From assembly GCF_047238345.1 (NCBI RefSeq), contig NZ_JBDFMQ010000001.1, positions 3,224,001 to 3,288,000 of the forward strand: DNA of 64,000 bases, in the 5' to 3' direction. The notes beneath the pieces were generated by a model. That model was not told the origin of the DNA, made no database searches, and saw only the letters and a list, made by a program, of their open reading frames with translations. This stretch comes from Shouchella sp047238345 (lineage in GTDB: Bacteria > Bacillota > Bacilli > Bacillales > Bacillaceae_D). The position numbers and the translations under genes were made by a program. Of this stretch, positions 24,917-33,586 are shown piece by piece (position 1 is the stretch's first letter; each line of letters starts with the position of its first letter).

Positions 24917-25684
24917 TTAGCTTCGAGCGGTTATTCCTCCATCTATAGAAATAACTTGCCCAGTCATATACGAACTGTAGTCAGAACAAATCCATAAGGC
25001 CGTATTTGCAATCTCTTGAGTGGATGCGATTCTACCTTGTGGAATGATAGCCTCGTAATCTTTTTTTGCTAATTCGGTTTGACGAAAGACCTCTTCCAAC
25101 AGTGGCGCATCAACAGGACCAGGGCATAAGGCATTAATCCTAATTTGATCTTGTGCATGTTCAAGCGCGGCGGTTTTCGTTAGATGATTGATAGCTGCTT
25201 TTGAAGCGGCATAAATAGAGATACGTGGCGTTCCTCCAATTCCATTAATTGATGAAACGTTTAAAATAACGCCCGATCCTTCGTTTTTCATATGTAATAA
25301 TTCGTATTTCATGCAGAGCCAAGTTCCTTTTAAATTGGTTCCAACCACTTGATCAAAATCTTCCTCCGTTACATCTGGTAGATTCACCAAGTCTGCGACA
25401 GTTCCAGCACTGTTACAAGCAACATCAATCCGACCAAATTGAGCAATAATTGTTTCAAAAAACGTTTTGACTGCATGACTTGAGCGTATATCCACTTGAT
25501 AAGCGTGGGCTTCCCCTCCTTTTTCAATAATTGAGTGCGATACATCCATTAGCTTTTCCAATCTTCTTCCACCAAGGACGACGCGTGCGCCTGCCTCGCT
25601 AAACCTTCGAGCCAGCGCCTCCCCAATTCCAGAACCTCCACCAACGATTACAACCGTTTTCCCTACATAGTTGAGCTCAATCAA
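24917..25684 (-). CDS. Short-chain dehydrogenase/reductase
   Basis: 255 aa with GGGSGIG nucleotide-binding motif (about 13-19), CNSAG in place of the usual NNAG (about 90-94), catalytic Ser and YAASK (about 158-162), and the C-terminal SIDGG. Arg residues after the second strand (LGGRRLEK) favour NADP. The start is TTG with AAAGGAGGGG upstream; the longer frame from 25741 has no ribosome binding site. The substrate is unknown. Divergent to the DJ-1 gene. Confidence 0.82.
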   Translation of the reverse strand: MIELNYVGKTVVIVGGGSGIGEALARRFSEAGARVVLGGRRLEKLMDVSHSIIEKGGEAHAYQVDIRSSHAVKTFFETIIAQFGRIDVACNSAGTVADLVNLPDVTEEDFDQVVGTNLKGTWLCMKYELLHMKNEGSGVILNVSSINGIGGTPRISIYAASKAAINHLTKTAALEHAQDQIRINALCPGPVDAPLLEEVFRQTELAKKDYEAIIPQGRIASTQEIANTALWICSDYSSYMTGQVISIDGGITARS

Positions 25685-25812
25685 TTTAACCCCTCCTTTA
25701 CTGTTCTTTAATTCTTGTTGATTCACGCATCTCCTGCTCATCCCTTTTATGTTTACTCACAATAAAATCGGGAATTTTAAGTAAGAACACTTATTTGAAA
25801 GGATGTTTCACC

Positions 25813-26334
25813 ATGGGCAAGCGTATTGCCGTACTAATAACGGATTTATTCGAAGACATTGAATACACAAATCCGAAAGAAAAACTTGAAGAAGCCGGTC
25901 ATACACTCGTGACCATCGAGAAAAAAGCCGGTAATCGCGTAACAGGAAAAAAAGAACAAGCAACTGTAACGATTGATAAGGGAATTGACGATGTGACGCC
26001 TGAATCGTTTGATGCCCTGCTTTTACCAGGAGGGTTTTCTCCAGATAAACTGCGCGGGGATGACCGATTTGTCGCCTTTACAAAAGACTTCGCAGATAAC
26101 GGCAAGCCGATTATGGCCATCTGCCACGGGCCACAGCTTCTCATCAATGCGGATGCGTTAGTTGGAAGAACCGTGACTGGTGTAAAACCAATTGTGCCGG
26201 ATCTCGTTAACGCTGGTGCACGTTTTGTTGACCAAGAGGTAGTGGTTTGTCAAGATAACTTAGTTACAAGCCGTACCCCTGATGATTTACCTGCTTTTAA
26301 CCGAGAATGTTTAAACGTTCTTGAAAGAGTATAG
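25813..26334 (+). CDS. DJ-1/PfpI family protein, YfkM-like general stress protein
   Basis: 173 aa. Catalytic elbow Cys in MAICHGPQLL (about residue 101) and the Glu in LFEDIEYTNP (about residue 15) are the two key residues of the PfpI branch. Closely similar to B. subtilis YfkM (general stress protein 18). Members act as glyoxalase III or protein/nucleotide deglycases. The ATG at 25813 has GAAAGG upstream; the in-frame TTG at 25795 overlaps it. A strong terminator follows. Confidence 0.88.
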   Translation: MGKRIAVLITDLFEDIEYTNPKEKLEEAGHTLVTIEKKAGNRVTGKKEQATVTIDKGIDDVTPESFDALLLPGGFSPDKLRGDDRFVAFTKDFADNGKPIMAICHGPQLLINADALVGRTVTGVKPIVPDLVNAGARFVDQEVVVCQDNLVTSRTPDDLPAFNRECLNVLERV

Positions 26335-26345
26335 TGACAAAAGTA

Positions 26346-26382
26346 GACCGCTAAGTCCATTCGACTTAGCGGTCTTTTTTTT
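26346..26382. terminator. Terminator between the DJ-1 gene and the ytr-type operon
   Basis: GACCGCTAAGTC pairs with GACTTAGCGGTC around CATTC, followed by eight T on the plus strand. Confidence 0.92.
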
Positions 26383-27058
26383 ACCGGAGGCTCGTTCGTT
26401 TTAAAAGGAAATGACTTGCTGCGAGTAAACCCATTATCGGCAGAATAAACCAATAAATCGTGAATAGCGCTTCACCTTGATGCAAGGTTGTGACGTAAGT
26501 GATCATCGCTTCTTGAACAAATGGAATAAGAAAGAGAACGCCCACTCCAGCTAAGAAGAGATAAACGGCTTTTGTTCCGAAGCGTTGACGGACACTGGCA
26601 ATAAAGAATACAATCATGGCAACAAAAAGAACGGCGATCAGTTCGTACACGAGTACGAATGATGGTGACAAGGCTGGCAAGAATTCCGCAAACCCAAGTA
26701 AGAGAATCTGCTCCATACCGACGATTGAAGCCACCCAAGGCAAAAGCTGGATTAAACTGTGATGAACGGCGGCTCCCATCACGATAAAAACCAACACAAG
26801 TAGCATACTAGCAAGCACAAACTGTTTTCGTGTTGCCCCTAATTTTAGTGCGTAATGAAAATCGTTTTTGATGATGTTAAAACTAACCGATCCTATCCAA
26901 AAAAGAAAGATCGGCCAAACAAATAAGAACACTTGGGTTGAAGCCAACGTTGTAATGACATAGCCACTTATTAAAATCCCTGTAAGAATAAGCCAGAAGA
27001 TCGTAAATAGTTTTGCTAATTCTGGAAATATTGATTGAAAAATAGATCCTATTTTCAT
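26381..27058 (-). CDS. ABC-2 type permease-like membrane protein, paralogue 1
   Basis: 225 aa, six predicted membrane segments. The segment FHYALKLGATRKQFVLASML is shared with the next gene (LNYALKLGATRTQFFAGSVL) and is typical of ABC-2 permeases in bacilli. Both proteins align end to end, so they arose by tandem duplication and probably form a heterodimer with the ATPase encoded upstream. The start at 27058 has TGGAGG upstream. Last gene of the four-gene operon. Confidence 0.75.
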   Translation of the reverse strand: MKIGSIFQSIFPELAKLFTIFWLILTGILISGYVITTLASTQVFLFVWPIFLFWIGSVSFNIIKNDFHYALKLGATRKQFVLASMLLVLVFIVMGAAVHHSLIQLLPWVASIVGMEQILLLGFAEFLPALSPSFVLVYELIAVLFVAMIVFFIASVRQRFGTKAVYLFLAGVGVLFLIPFVQEAMITYVTTLHQGEALFTIYWFILPIMGLLAASHFLLKRTSLR

Positions 27059-27080
27059 ACATAAATCCTCCATCTCTTCA

Positions 27081-27761
27081 TTATCGTAAGGTCATTTGCC
27101 TCAACACAGGTTGACTAGCTAGGCAAGCTAATACACCAATGATGCCTAATAAGAAAAACGTCCCAAGCGCCTCTCCCTGGTAAAGCATCCGTAGCCAACT
27201 TGTCACCCCATCTCTCGTCATCGGTAGCAACAAGAGTACGCCCAGAGAACCAGCGAGAACGTAAACAGGCACAATGCCATACTGATAACGAATCACACCG
27301 ATCAGATAAAAAATTCCTACTAAAAAGAATGCAAATGTTAGATCATAGCCAAAGGCATATAAAGTAGACAGTTCTGGCAAAACTTCTTGAAATCCAATGA
27401 GCGTGACATTCTCAATTGATAAGGCCGCTGCTACATTTGGTAGGACAAGCAAATACACGCGATGGATCAGCTGGCCAACGAGAACCGTGATTAGTAAGAT
27501 CAATACACTTCCCGCAAAAAATTGTGTGCGTGTCGCTCCAAGTTTAAGCGCATAGTTTAGATTATTTTTCGTTATCAGAAAACTATTCGCGCACAACCAC
27601 ACAAGAAAAATGGGCCAGACAAGCAAAACAATCGACGTCCCCATAAATGATGCGATTACATATCCAATGAACAAAAAGCCAGTTAAAGTAAGCCAAAACA
27701 TCGTAAATGCTTTTAGCATGTCTGATAAAATCAATCTTTTTATTTCGAAAACTTTACTCAT
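27081..27761 (-). CDS. ABC-2 type permease-like membrane protein, paralogue 2
   Basis: 226 aa with six predicted membrane segments. It shares the (YALKLGATR) loop and the C-terminal TLR ending with its neighbour. Its start overlaps the stop of the ATPase gene by four bases, so translation is coupled. Would be the second membrane subunit of the exporter. The substrate is unknown; related ytr systems respond to cell-wall-active antibiotics. Confidence 0.75.
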   Translation of the reverse strand: MSKVFEIKRLILSDMLKAFTMFWLTLTGFLFIGYVIASFMGTSIVLLVWPIFLVWLCANSFLITKNNLNYALKLGATRTQFFAGSVLILLITVLVGQLIHRVYLLVLPNVAAALSIENVTLIGFQEVLPELSTLYAFGYDLTFAFFLVGIFYLIGVIRYQYGIVPVYVLAGSLGVLLLLPMTRDGVTSWLRMLYQGEALGTFFLLGIIGVLACLASQPVLRQMTLR

Positions 27762-28627
27762 TGAGGCAACGGCTCCTTTGATGTATAGTCAATAAAAAAT
27801 TCTTGTAGGGATAAAGGCTGAACGCTGCAACCACTTGGAATGTCTGGCACATCCCCTTTACTATATAAAACAGCTACTGTCGCTTCTGATAAAAGGGATT
27901 CTCTTGATAGCACGTGTTGCCCAGTCAGATCTAAGTGAGCTAGTGCGTCTTTTGATCCACTTATACGTAACGCTCGTTCTGCTAAATCTTCTACCGGTTC
28001 TTGCAACAGAATTTCCCCGTTATTCAAAATGATCGTATGTTCAAAGATTGCTTCTGTTTCTTCAATAAAATGAGTCGAGAACAGAATGACGCGCGGGTGC
28101 TCAACATAATCCTCAATAATCTCTTTATATAATTTCTTTCTCGCTGTTGCATCCATCCCAATGTAAGGTTCATCGAAAATGGTTAATGGAGCTCTACTAG
28201 CTAGGCCAATACTCATGTTTAAAGCGGAATTCATCCCCTTTGAAAGTTCATTCAAACGTTTGTTTAACGGTAAACGATACTCCGACACTAAGCGAGCTAA
28301 TAACTCTTCATTTAATTGAGGATAAAATGCTTTTACATGCTGAAGGACATCTTTGACTCTTAACGTAGGCTTAAAATTATCACTTTCTTGAATGAAGCTA
28401 ATTTTATTTAACGTTTCGCTATGATCAAATGGATTCTTGCCATCAATCTCAACAATGCCATGATCCCAATTCGATAACCCAGCAAGAATATGCATCATTG
28501 TCGTTTTTCCTGCACCATTCGGTCCAAGCACAGCATAAATACCTACCTCATCAATTGTTAGATCAATGTTATTTAATACGGATTGGCCTTTGATTTCTTT
28601 CGAGACTTGTTTTAGTGTAATATTCAC
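27758..28627 (-). CDS. ABC transporter ATP-binding protein (YtrB-like)
   Basis: 289 aa. Walker A GPNGAGKTT (about 36-44), Q-loop region FIQESDNFKP, an unusual signature LSKGMNSAL instead of LSGGQ, Walker B LTIFDEPYIGMD and the switch His in FSTHFIEE. The KGM form of the signature is usual in YtrB/EcsA-like exporters. It should power the two permeases encoded downstream. Start is GTG overlapping the stop of the GntR gene. Confidence 0.88.
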   Translation of the reverse strand: MNITLKQVSKEIKGQSVLNNIDLTIDEVGIYAVLGPNGAGKTTMMHILAGLSNWDHGIVEIDGKNPFDHSETLNKISFIQESDNFKPTLRVKDVLQHVKAFYPQLNEELLARLVSEYRLPLNKRLNELSKGMNSALNMSIGLASRAPLTIFDEPYIGMDATARKKLYKEIIEDYVEHPRVILFSTHFIEETEAIFEHTIILNNGEILLQEPVEDLAERALRISGSKDALAHLDLTGQHVLSRESLLSEATVAVLYSKGDVPDIPSGCSVQPLSLQEFFIDYTSKEPLPQ

Positions 28628-28998
28628 TTTCGTTTACCCCTCTCCTCGTCAATTAACTGCTTAATTTGTTCATCACTTAATTCTATTTGATTGGCTTCAT
28701 TTAACATGGGGGCAATATACGTTTCTCTAAACGAATCTTGACGTTCTTTAATGAGTTTCGCCCTTGCTCCCCCCGAAACGAACATGCCGATTCCACGTTT
28801 TTTATATAAAATTTCTTGATCAACTAATATATTAATGCCTTTTGCTGCGGTTGCAGGGTTAATTTGCAAAAGTTTCGCAAATTCATTTGTTGAAGGCACT
28901 TGATCACCTTCTTTTAATTCTCCATTGACGATGTCATTTGCAATCCGAACCGTAATCTGTCTGAAAATCGGTTGATCACTGGAAAATGAGAACACCAT
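28624..28998 (-). CDS. GntR family repressor (YtrA-like)
   Basis: 124 aa. A short YtrA-subfamily GntR protein: winged helix at about 10-75 (PIFRQITVRIANDIVNGELK, VPSTNEFAKLLQINPATAAK, KKRGIGMFVS) and a small helical dimerisation tail. It heads the operon it should repress; the palindrome at 29017-29040 sits over the promoter start. The start at 28998 is chosen because GGAGG lies eleven bases upstream; an ATG at 29007 is closer than usual to that site. Confidence 0.85.
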   Translation of the reverse strand: MVFSFSSDQPIFRQITVRIANDIVNGELKEGDQVPSTNEFAKLLQINPATAAKGINILVDQEILYKKRGIGMFVSGGARAKLIKERQDSFRETYIAPMLNEANQIELSDEQIKQLIDEERGKRK

Positions 28999-29016
28999 AA
29001 ATTGCATAACCTCCAT

Positions 29017-29066
29017 GGTTCATTACTTATGTAACTAACCATATAACGGATGAACAAGATTGTCAA
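29017..29066 (-). promoter_or_regulatory. Promoter and operator of the ytr-type ABC operon
   Basis: On the minus strand: -35 TTGACA (29061-29066), 17 bases, -10 TATGGT (29038-29043). An imperfect palindrome GGTTCATTAC / GTAACTAACC separated by TTAT (29017-29040) overlaps the -10 and start region and is the probable operator of the GntR protein. Confidence 0.75.
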
Positions 29067-29156
29067 CGAAATAAACTGAATAAAATTAAAATTAGTCGCT
29101 TACAATTAGGCTATAACGATCATTTTCGCGAATTGGTCTTTGCATATGTACATATC

Positions 29157-29185
29157 AAAAAACAAGGCATCAGTCGCCTTGTTTT
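29157..29185 (-). terminator. Terminator of the HD-domain operon, overlapping a stop codon
   Basis: AACAAGGC pairs with GCCTTGTT; read on the minus strand six T follow. The TGA of the 84-aa gene (29170-29424) is in the loop. Confidence 0.85.
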
Positions 29186-29424
29186 GATTCTTCGCGCTTT
29201 TGGTCTTTTCTTTCTACATAAAAGAGACATCCATGACTAGCCATAAGTAATAGCAAAGCCACAAAGTTCCATTGTGGTGGAGTAATAAAAATAATGAGCA
29301 ATCCTATAATAAGAGTCGGAATGACAATCTTATTGTATCGCTTTAGTCGTTTACGGGCACTGGGTTCGATGAAGCTGATGCAATCACGCCTTTCAATAAC
29401 GTTGTGGCAAATCTCATATGTCGT
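29170..29424 (-). CDS. Small two-segment membrane protein with apparent ACG start
   Basis: An 84-codon frame encodes a hydrophilic N-terminal half (EICHNVIERRDCISFIEPSA, RKRLKRYNK) and two membrane segments (IVIPTLIIGLLIIFITPP, WNFVALLLLMASHGCLFYV) with a charged tail. It lies 42 bases after the HD gene and ends inside the terminator, as expected for the last gene of an operon. No ATG, GTG or TTG exists before the first membrane segment. An ACG stands exactly where a start would be, five bases after GAAGAGG, so the start codon seems to have changed from ATG to ACG. Either it is translated weakly from ACG or it is a very recent pseudogene. Confidence 0.55.
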   Translation of the reverse strand, partial: TTYEICHNVIERRDCISFIEPSARKRLKRYNKIVIPTLIIGLLIIFITPPQWNFVALLLLMASHGCLFYVERKDQKREESKQGD

Positions 29425-29466
29425 TCAAACCTCTTCAAGTTTAGCCTCAACTTTTCCTGCAATTCT

Positions 29467-30441
29467 TTAAGGCAAATTGAGAATATCATGAATAAATAAC
29501 GTTGGCTCCTTAACTAAATTAATCATTTCTGACTCACTCCCGTACCCTACCTGATGAGTTGGAAGCGTTCGCACAAAAGGTCGATGAGGAATCCCTATAT
29601 TTTGTGCTGTCACAACACCTGTCTGCTTATTTGATAAACGGACATGACTACCAACTGGATAAAGCGAAATGGAATGCAGAAAGACAATCATAATATGCCA
29701 GTCATAGTTCATGGTAATTCCAAATATGTACTCAATTGCTTCGATCGGGCGTCGTTTAACGTGTGATCGACTTTGATGCAATAACTCATCATACTGGTTC
29801 GCAATTGCAATAATCTGGCCCGCTTCTTGAAGATGACTTTGCGATAAATGGATCTCCGGCAAACGATACGCTTGTTCCTTCGCGACGCTTTTCGTAATGA
29901 AGCGCACTTCTCGCAACCATTCAGCTTCTCGATACGGGGCAAAATCAGCCCAATCCAGTCCCCGCCTTCCATCCTCTATGCCATGTAGCAACGCAGCTAG
30001 AATCAAAGTCGTTAACTTCTGCTCATCATATTTTAATTTTTTTCCTACATAAGCCGATAATACGCTTACCTTAATCGAGTGTTCGAATAAATGATTATCT
30101 TCAGTTTTTAATTTATGAAGCCACGAATTGATGGCCGTGAACTCAATTAATTGCTGAATAGAAGCCAACACGGCTTTTTTTTCATTCTCAAGATCCACTA
30201 AAAGCCAATTAAACGATTGAATAACGACAGGCATAATCGTCTCTACTTTTTCCCGTTCTTCTTCTTGTAGCTTATCATCGATCGGAAGCTGGTAGATACC
30301 AAAATTTTTTAACCGCATAATGAGCCGATGGTTTAATACTGTACCCTTTCTTAAAAGAAAATGCCCATTTTGTGAATGCACCACATCGCCTAAAACCATT
30401 CCTGGGATTACATGATCACTTTTTATATTGGTGATTCTCAC
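29467..30441 (-). CDS. Degenerate HD-GYP-like domain protein
   Basis: 324 aa. The N-terminal 60 residues (SDHVIPGMVLGDVVHSQNGH) resemble the region before the HD domain in HD-GYP cyclic-di-GMP phosphodiesterases. The HD domain (about 130-260) keeps EHSIKVSVLSAYVG but has LLHGIED where active enzymes have HDIGK, and no HHExxxGxGYP motif is seen. It is thus probably catalytically dead, a binding or sensing protein. The GTG at 30441 has GGAGG eight bases before it. Followed by the small ACG-start membrane gene. Confidence 0.7.
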   Translation of the reverse strand: MRITNIKSDHVIPGMVLGDVVHSQNGHFLLRKGTVLNHRLIMRLKNFGIYQLPIDDKLQEEEREKVETIMPVVIQSFNWLLVDLENEKKAVLASIQQLIEFTAINSWLHKLKTEDNHLFEHSIKVSVLSAYVGKKLKYDEQKLTTLILAALLHGIEDGRRGLDWADFAPYREAEWLREVRFITKSVAKEQAYRLPEIHLSQSHLQEAGQIIAIANQYDELLHQSRSHVKRRPIEAIEYIFGITMNYDWHIMIVFLHSISLYPVGSHVRLSNKQTGVVTAQNIGIPHRPFVRTLPTHQVGYGSESEMINLVKEPTLFIHDILNLP

Positions 30442-30574
30442 ATCCCTATCCTCCACTTCTAAATAACTAGGATTAAAGTCGCTTTATGTTTCCATAATAA
30501 ACTAATCTGTCCTAATTGACCATCTCAACGAACGGATCCTTTCAACTTTTTTAAAATAGACAAATTAGAGAACG

Positions 30575-30620
30575 AAAAAAAAGCGCCTACAACAGGGGTT
30601 TTCCTGTCATAGCCGCTTTT
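30575..30620 (-). terminator. Terminator of the CAP-domain gene
   Basis: Minus-strand hairpin AAAAGCG...ACAGG / CCTGT...CGCTTTT with further T behind. Confidence 0.75.
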
Positions 30621-30628
30621 CAGTTGCC

Positions 30629-31741
30629 TCAACGTCTAACATATTTTTCAGTAAAGAAAGGCTCGCCGTTCTCACCAAAATCAACACCTACACCTAACTG
30701 GCGAAACTCTTCCCTAAGAATCACATCTCGATGTCCCTTAGAATTCATTAACCCTTCATGGGCATAAATACTACTAAACTGACCCATTGCTAAGTTTTCT
30801 CCCGCGCTTCTAAAGCGAATCCCATCTTCATTCATTCGATCATATGGCGATTGCCCCTCTAAATTCGTATGACTAAAGTATTGGTTTTCAGCCATATCGG
30901 CGCTATGATCTCTCGCTGTATAACGGACATCTTCATGCCATTCGAGAATAGGCAAGTCATGCGCAACACGCTCAGCATTCGTTAAGTCAAATAGCTGGTA
31001 TTCAAAGCCATCACGCATGTCATCCGTTGGCTCTGTGTAAAGCGAGCGTTTGCTCTGCTCCACTCCATGATCAATGATCTGCATACCCGTCACCATGAGG
31101 TCTTGATGCTCATCATAAAAGACCGTCACATAGCTATCGTCTAATTCAAACATATCATAGGCTTCTTCTTCATTTAACTTATAAGAAAACGCCCCTTTAC
31201 GGAGAACATCAATCGGCTCCTCAAACGCATCACGAACCTCGCTCTGATCTGTTCCATAGCCAATGCCAATGTCGGAAGAAATCAAATCTTGATTCGTATA
31301 GAGCCCTCTAACCACATCTTCATCATCAAAAAACACCATGATAAAATTTTGGTAATCTGTATGATACGCGTGCCACTCTTGTCCATACTCATTCGTAGAC
31401 ACTCGTTCTGGCTCACCAACCTCTTGCTCAACATCGCCTCGGCCATCACCTAACTCGATATTGTGGATTGAAAAAATTTGTTCTTTAGGTTGATCAAGTT
31501 CAACCGCTTCAACAGGTACAGCTTCTTCTGCCTCACTTATCTCCATGTCTTCCATTGGTAAAACTGCTCGCAAGAAGTCATCGAAAAACTCAAACGACAT
31601 ATCAAAAGTTGTCTCCTCGCTCCATGTTTGAACAGATTCTACCGATGAAGCAACGGCGTTTTTCGTTGGCTCCACCCAAAACTCTCTTGTACTATATGCA
31701 AAGATTACGACAACAAGAATTGCAAGTAATCGTTTCATCAT
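30629..31741 (-). CDS. CAP-domain protein with CAP-associated N-terminal domain (YlbC-like)
   Basis: 370 aa. An N-terminal hydrophobic segment (RLLAILVVVIFAY) acts as signal or anchor. Residues 95-230 form the CAP-associated domain (IELGDGRGDVEQEVGEPERV and a second similar repeat GIGYGTDQSEVRDAFEEPI). Residues 250-368 are the CAP/SCP domain with conserved His (DHSADMAENQYFSH), Glu (AGENLA) and GHRDVIL. YlbC of B. subtilis has the same layout. Function in bacilli is unknown. A second ATG one codon on is equally possible. Confidence 0.82.
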   Translation of the reverse strand: MMKRLLAILVVVIFAYSTREFWVEPTKNAVASSVESVQTWSEETTFDMSFEFFDDFLRAVLPMEDMEISEAEEAVPVEAVELDQPKEQIFSIHNIELGDGRGDVEQEVGEPERVSTNEYGQEWHAYHTDYQNFIMVFFDDEDVVRGLYTNQDLISSDIGIGYGTDQSEVRDAFEEPIDVLRKGAFSYKLNEEEAYDMFELDDSYVTVFYDEHQDLMVTGMQIIDHGVEQSKRSLYTEPTDDMRDGFEYQLFDLTNAERVAHDLPILEWHEDVRYTARDHSADMAENQYFSHTNLEGQSPYDRMNEDGIRFRSAGENLAMGQFSSIYAHEGLMNSKGHRDVILREEFRQLGVGVDFGENGEPFFTEKYVRR

Positions 31742-32000
31742 TCACGCCCTTATATACCAGTCATTCTATTCTATTAATCAAGATAGCCAATCTAGAACAA
31801 CTTCAAACTAAATCTAACGTCAGACATCTCTTGTCTCTCTATTATAAAAGAGAGGGTCTTGCGCAATCAAAAGGAAAATAATAGAACAATGTGTGAGGAA
31901 ATCGTGACTACTATGGTAAACTTCTCTTAAGTTAATAAATGATTCTTTCTCTCCCCAAAATTGTTCATCGTTGTATGTGCTCTACGGAAAAAAGATATAA

Positions 32001-32025
32001 AAAAGAGCTTCCTTGACGGATGCTC
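32001..32025 (-). terminator. Terminator of the MFS/small membrane protein unit
   Basis: Minus-strand hairpin GAGC-A-TCC / GGA-A-GCTC followed by TTTTTT. Confidence 0.75.
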
Positions 32026-32220
32026 CTAAGCTTCAGTATCAACATGGTCCTTTATAAGCTGTAACAATACGAAGCATCCAATCGCCACACCAGATAGAGA
32101 TAAAATCATTAACATCCACAAACTACCTGTTAGTGCCGCAAATAGAGAAAATAGATAAGCCATGATCACACAAAAGAGTAGCGTTCCAATCATCTTATAT
32201 GCATGCTTCACTTGCTTCAT
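32026..32220 (-). CDS. Small membrane protein downstream of MFS gene
   Basis: About 64 aa with two hydrophobic segments (MIGTLLFCVIMAYLFSLFAA and LWMLMILSLSGVAIGCFVLL) and an acidic C-terminus. The frame is open back to 32286 inside the MFS gene, but GAGAGG just before the ATG at 32220 (or the GTG at 32211) suggests the start lies here. It lies 40 bases after the MFS stop on the same strand, so it is probably co-transcribed. Family not recognised. Confidence 0.55.
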   Translation of the reverse strand: MKQVKHAYKMIGTLLFCVIMAYLFSLFAALTGSLWMLMILSLSGVAIGCFVLLQLIKDHVDTEA

Positions 32221-32260
32221 CCCTCTCGAGTTTTTACTACCATTCCCATTAGGAGAGAAA

Positions 32261-33520
32261 CTAAACCTGTTCTTCGATCTCCACATGACGTTCTCTGTCC
32301 ATATTTTCGTGAAAGACTTGAGAAAACAAACCTATACTTACGAAACCCATTACACTAAATATGGCTGTCATCGTTAATGGAGATAACCAGTTACTGATAA
32401 TCATAACAATACCGGCGCTACTCACCCCGAGTAACAACGCCACATGATACCATCCCATATACGTACTTCGCTTATCATCTGGGATAAGAGTTGCAAGCAT
32501 TGCTTGTTTTACAGGGATGTGAAGGACTTCTCCTACGGATGCGATAAACATCGCACCAATAAGAATAATAGGTGTCGTGCTCATACTAAGCACCACGTAG
32601 CCGCTGAAAAAAAGAAACACACCTCCTATAAGCGTCACACGAGGAGGCCATTTCCTTGTCAGTGTCGCGATACCAAGCGTCAGAAAAAGAACAAGAATGG
32701 TGTTTTCAACTTTCAGTAACCCGAGCATTTCTACGCCTCCTGCTTCTTGAGAGAAGAAAGAAAGAATTGTTTCACCAGCTTGTATCTCCGTCGAGAGTCG
32801 AACACCTATATACGTAGTTAATTGCTCTTCCATTGCTACCACAAGTAAACTAGCAGAGCTGAAAATGAGAAACACCCGTTGACTTAAAAGAACCACCAAA
32901 GGTTGCCTCTTTTTCGTTATAGTTAAAAGGGGTTGCACTTTTTTAGGCGTATATGTTTCTGCTATAAAGAAATAAGTCACAATGATGGTTACTAAACTTG
33001 CGCAGGCTACAGTGAGCAACAGGAAAAATAAATACTCAAAAAATAGAAAAGCACCGATTACACTCCCAATTGCCACGCCTAGATTTCCCAACCAATATGA
33101 ATATGTATAAATTTCTTTACGCTCGTTTGGGTGGCTACAATCCAGAATAAGCGCCTGATAGATTGGATGAACAGCTCCCATACAAAATTGAGCAAGTATA
33201 AAAAAGAAAAAAGTAATCAGCGCAGAATCCCCCCATGGACCATTGGCGAATGCGGCTCCAATGTATGCCAAAACCGTCCCCGCTTCGAAGAGAAGAATGA
33301 GCTTCTTTCGCCCAATTTTATCAGAACTCGCCCCTCCAATCACTGATCCAGCAACACTAGCAAGCATGACGCCAATAAACATCAGACCACTTCGAACCAC
33401 CCCTAGCTCCGCTGAAAAGTAAATAATGAGGTAAGGTAAAACCATCATAGTTGTTAACTTTGACACGGACATCAACCCTAAACGAATCTGAATCGTACGT
33501 GAAAAAGATCGAAAAGACAT
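32261..33520 (-). CDS. MFS multidrug-type transporter
   Basis: 419 aa, twelve predicted membrane segments. The loop 2-3 motif GGASSDKIGRKKLILLFEAG matches the MFS signature A. Encoded 66 bases after a TetR repressor on the same strand with a matching palindrome between them, the classic layout for a drug efflux pump and its regulator. Ribosome binding site AAAGGATG. The substrate is unknown. Confidence 0.85.
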   Translation of the reverse strand: MSFRSFSRTIQIRLGLMSVSKLTTMMVLPYLIIYFSAELGVVRSGLMFIGVMLASVAGSVIGGASSDKIGRKKLILLFEAGTVLAYIGAAFANGPWGDSALITFFFFILAQFCMGAVHPIYQALILDCSHPNERKEIYTYSYWLGNLGVAIGSVIGAFLFFEYLFFLLLTVACASLVTIIVTYFFIAETYTPKKVQPLLTITKKRQPLVVLLSQRVFLIFSSASLLVVAMEEQLTTYIGVRLSTEIQAGETILSFFSQEAGGVEMLGLLKVENTILVLFLTLGIATLTRKWPPRVTLIGGVFLFFSGYVVLSMSTTPIILIGAMFIASVGEVLHIPVKQAMLATLIPDDKRSTYMGWYHVALLLGVSSAGIVMIISNWLSPLTMTAIFSVMGFVSIGLFSQVFHENMDRERHVEIEEQV

Positions 33521-33541
33521 CTTATTATCATCCTTTTTTAA

Positions 33542-33567
33542 TTAATGACTGATTAATCAATCATTAA
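33542..33567. promoter_or_regulatory. TetR operator before the MFS gene
   Basis: TTAATGA, then TGATTAATCA, then TCATTAA form a 26-base inverted repeat with one mismatched pair. It lies between the tetR stop and the MFS start and shares TGATTAATCA with the palindrome before tetR. Confidence 0.8.
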
Positions 33568-33586
33568 TTAGTTTATTTTTTTGGAC

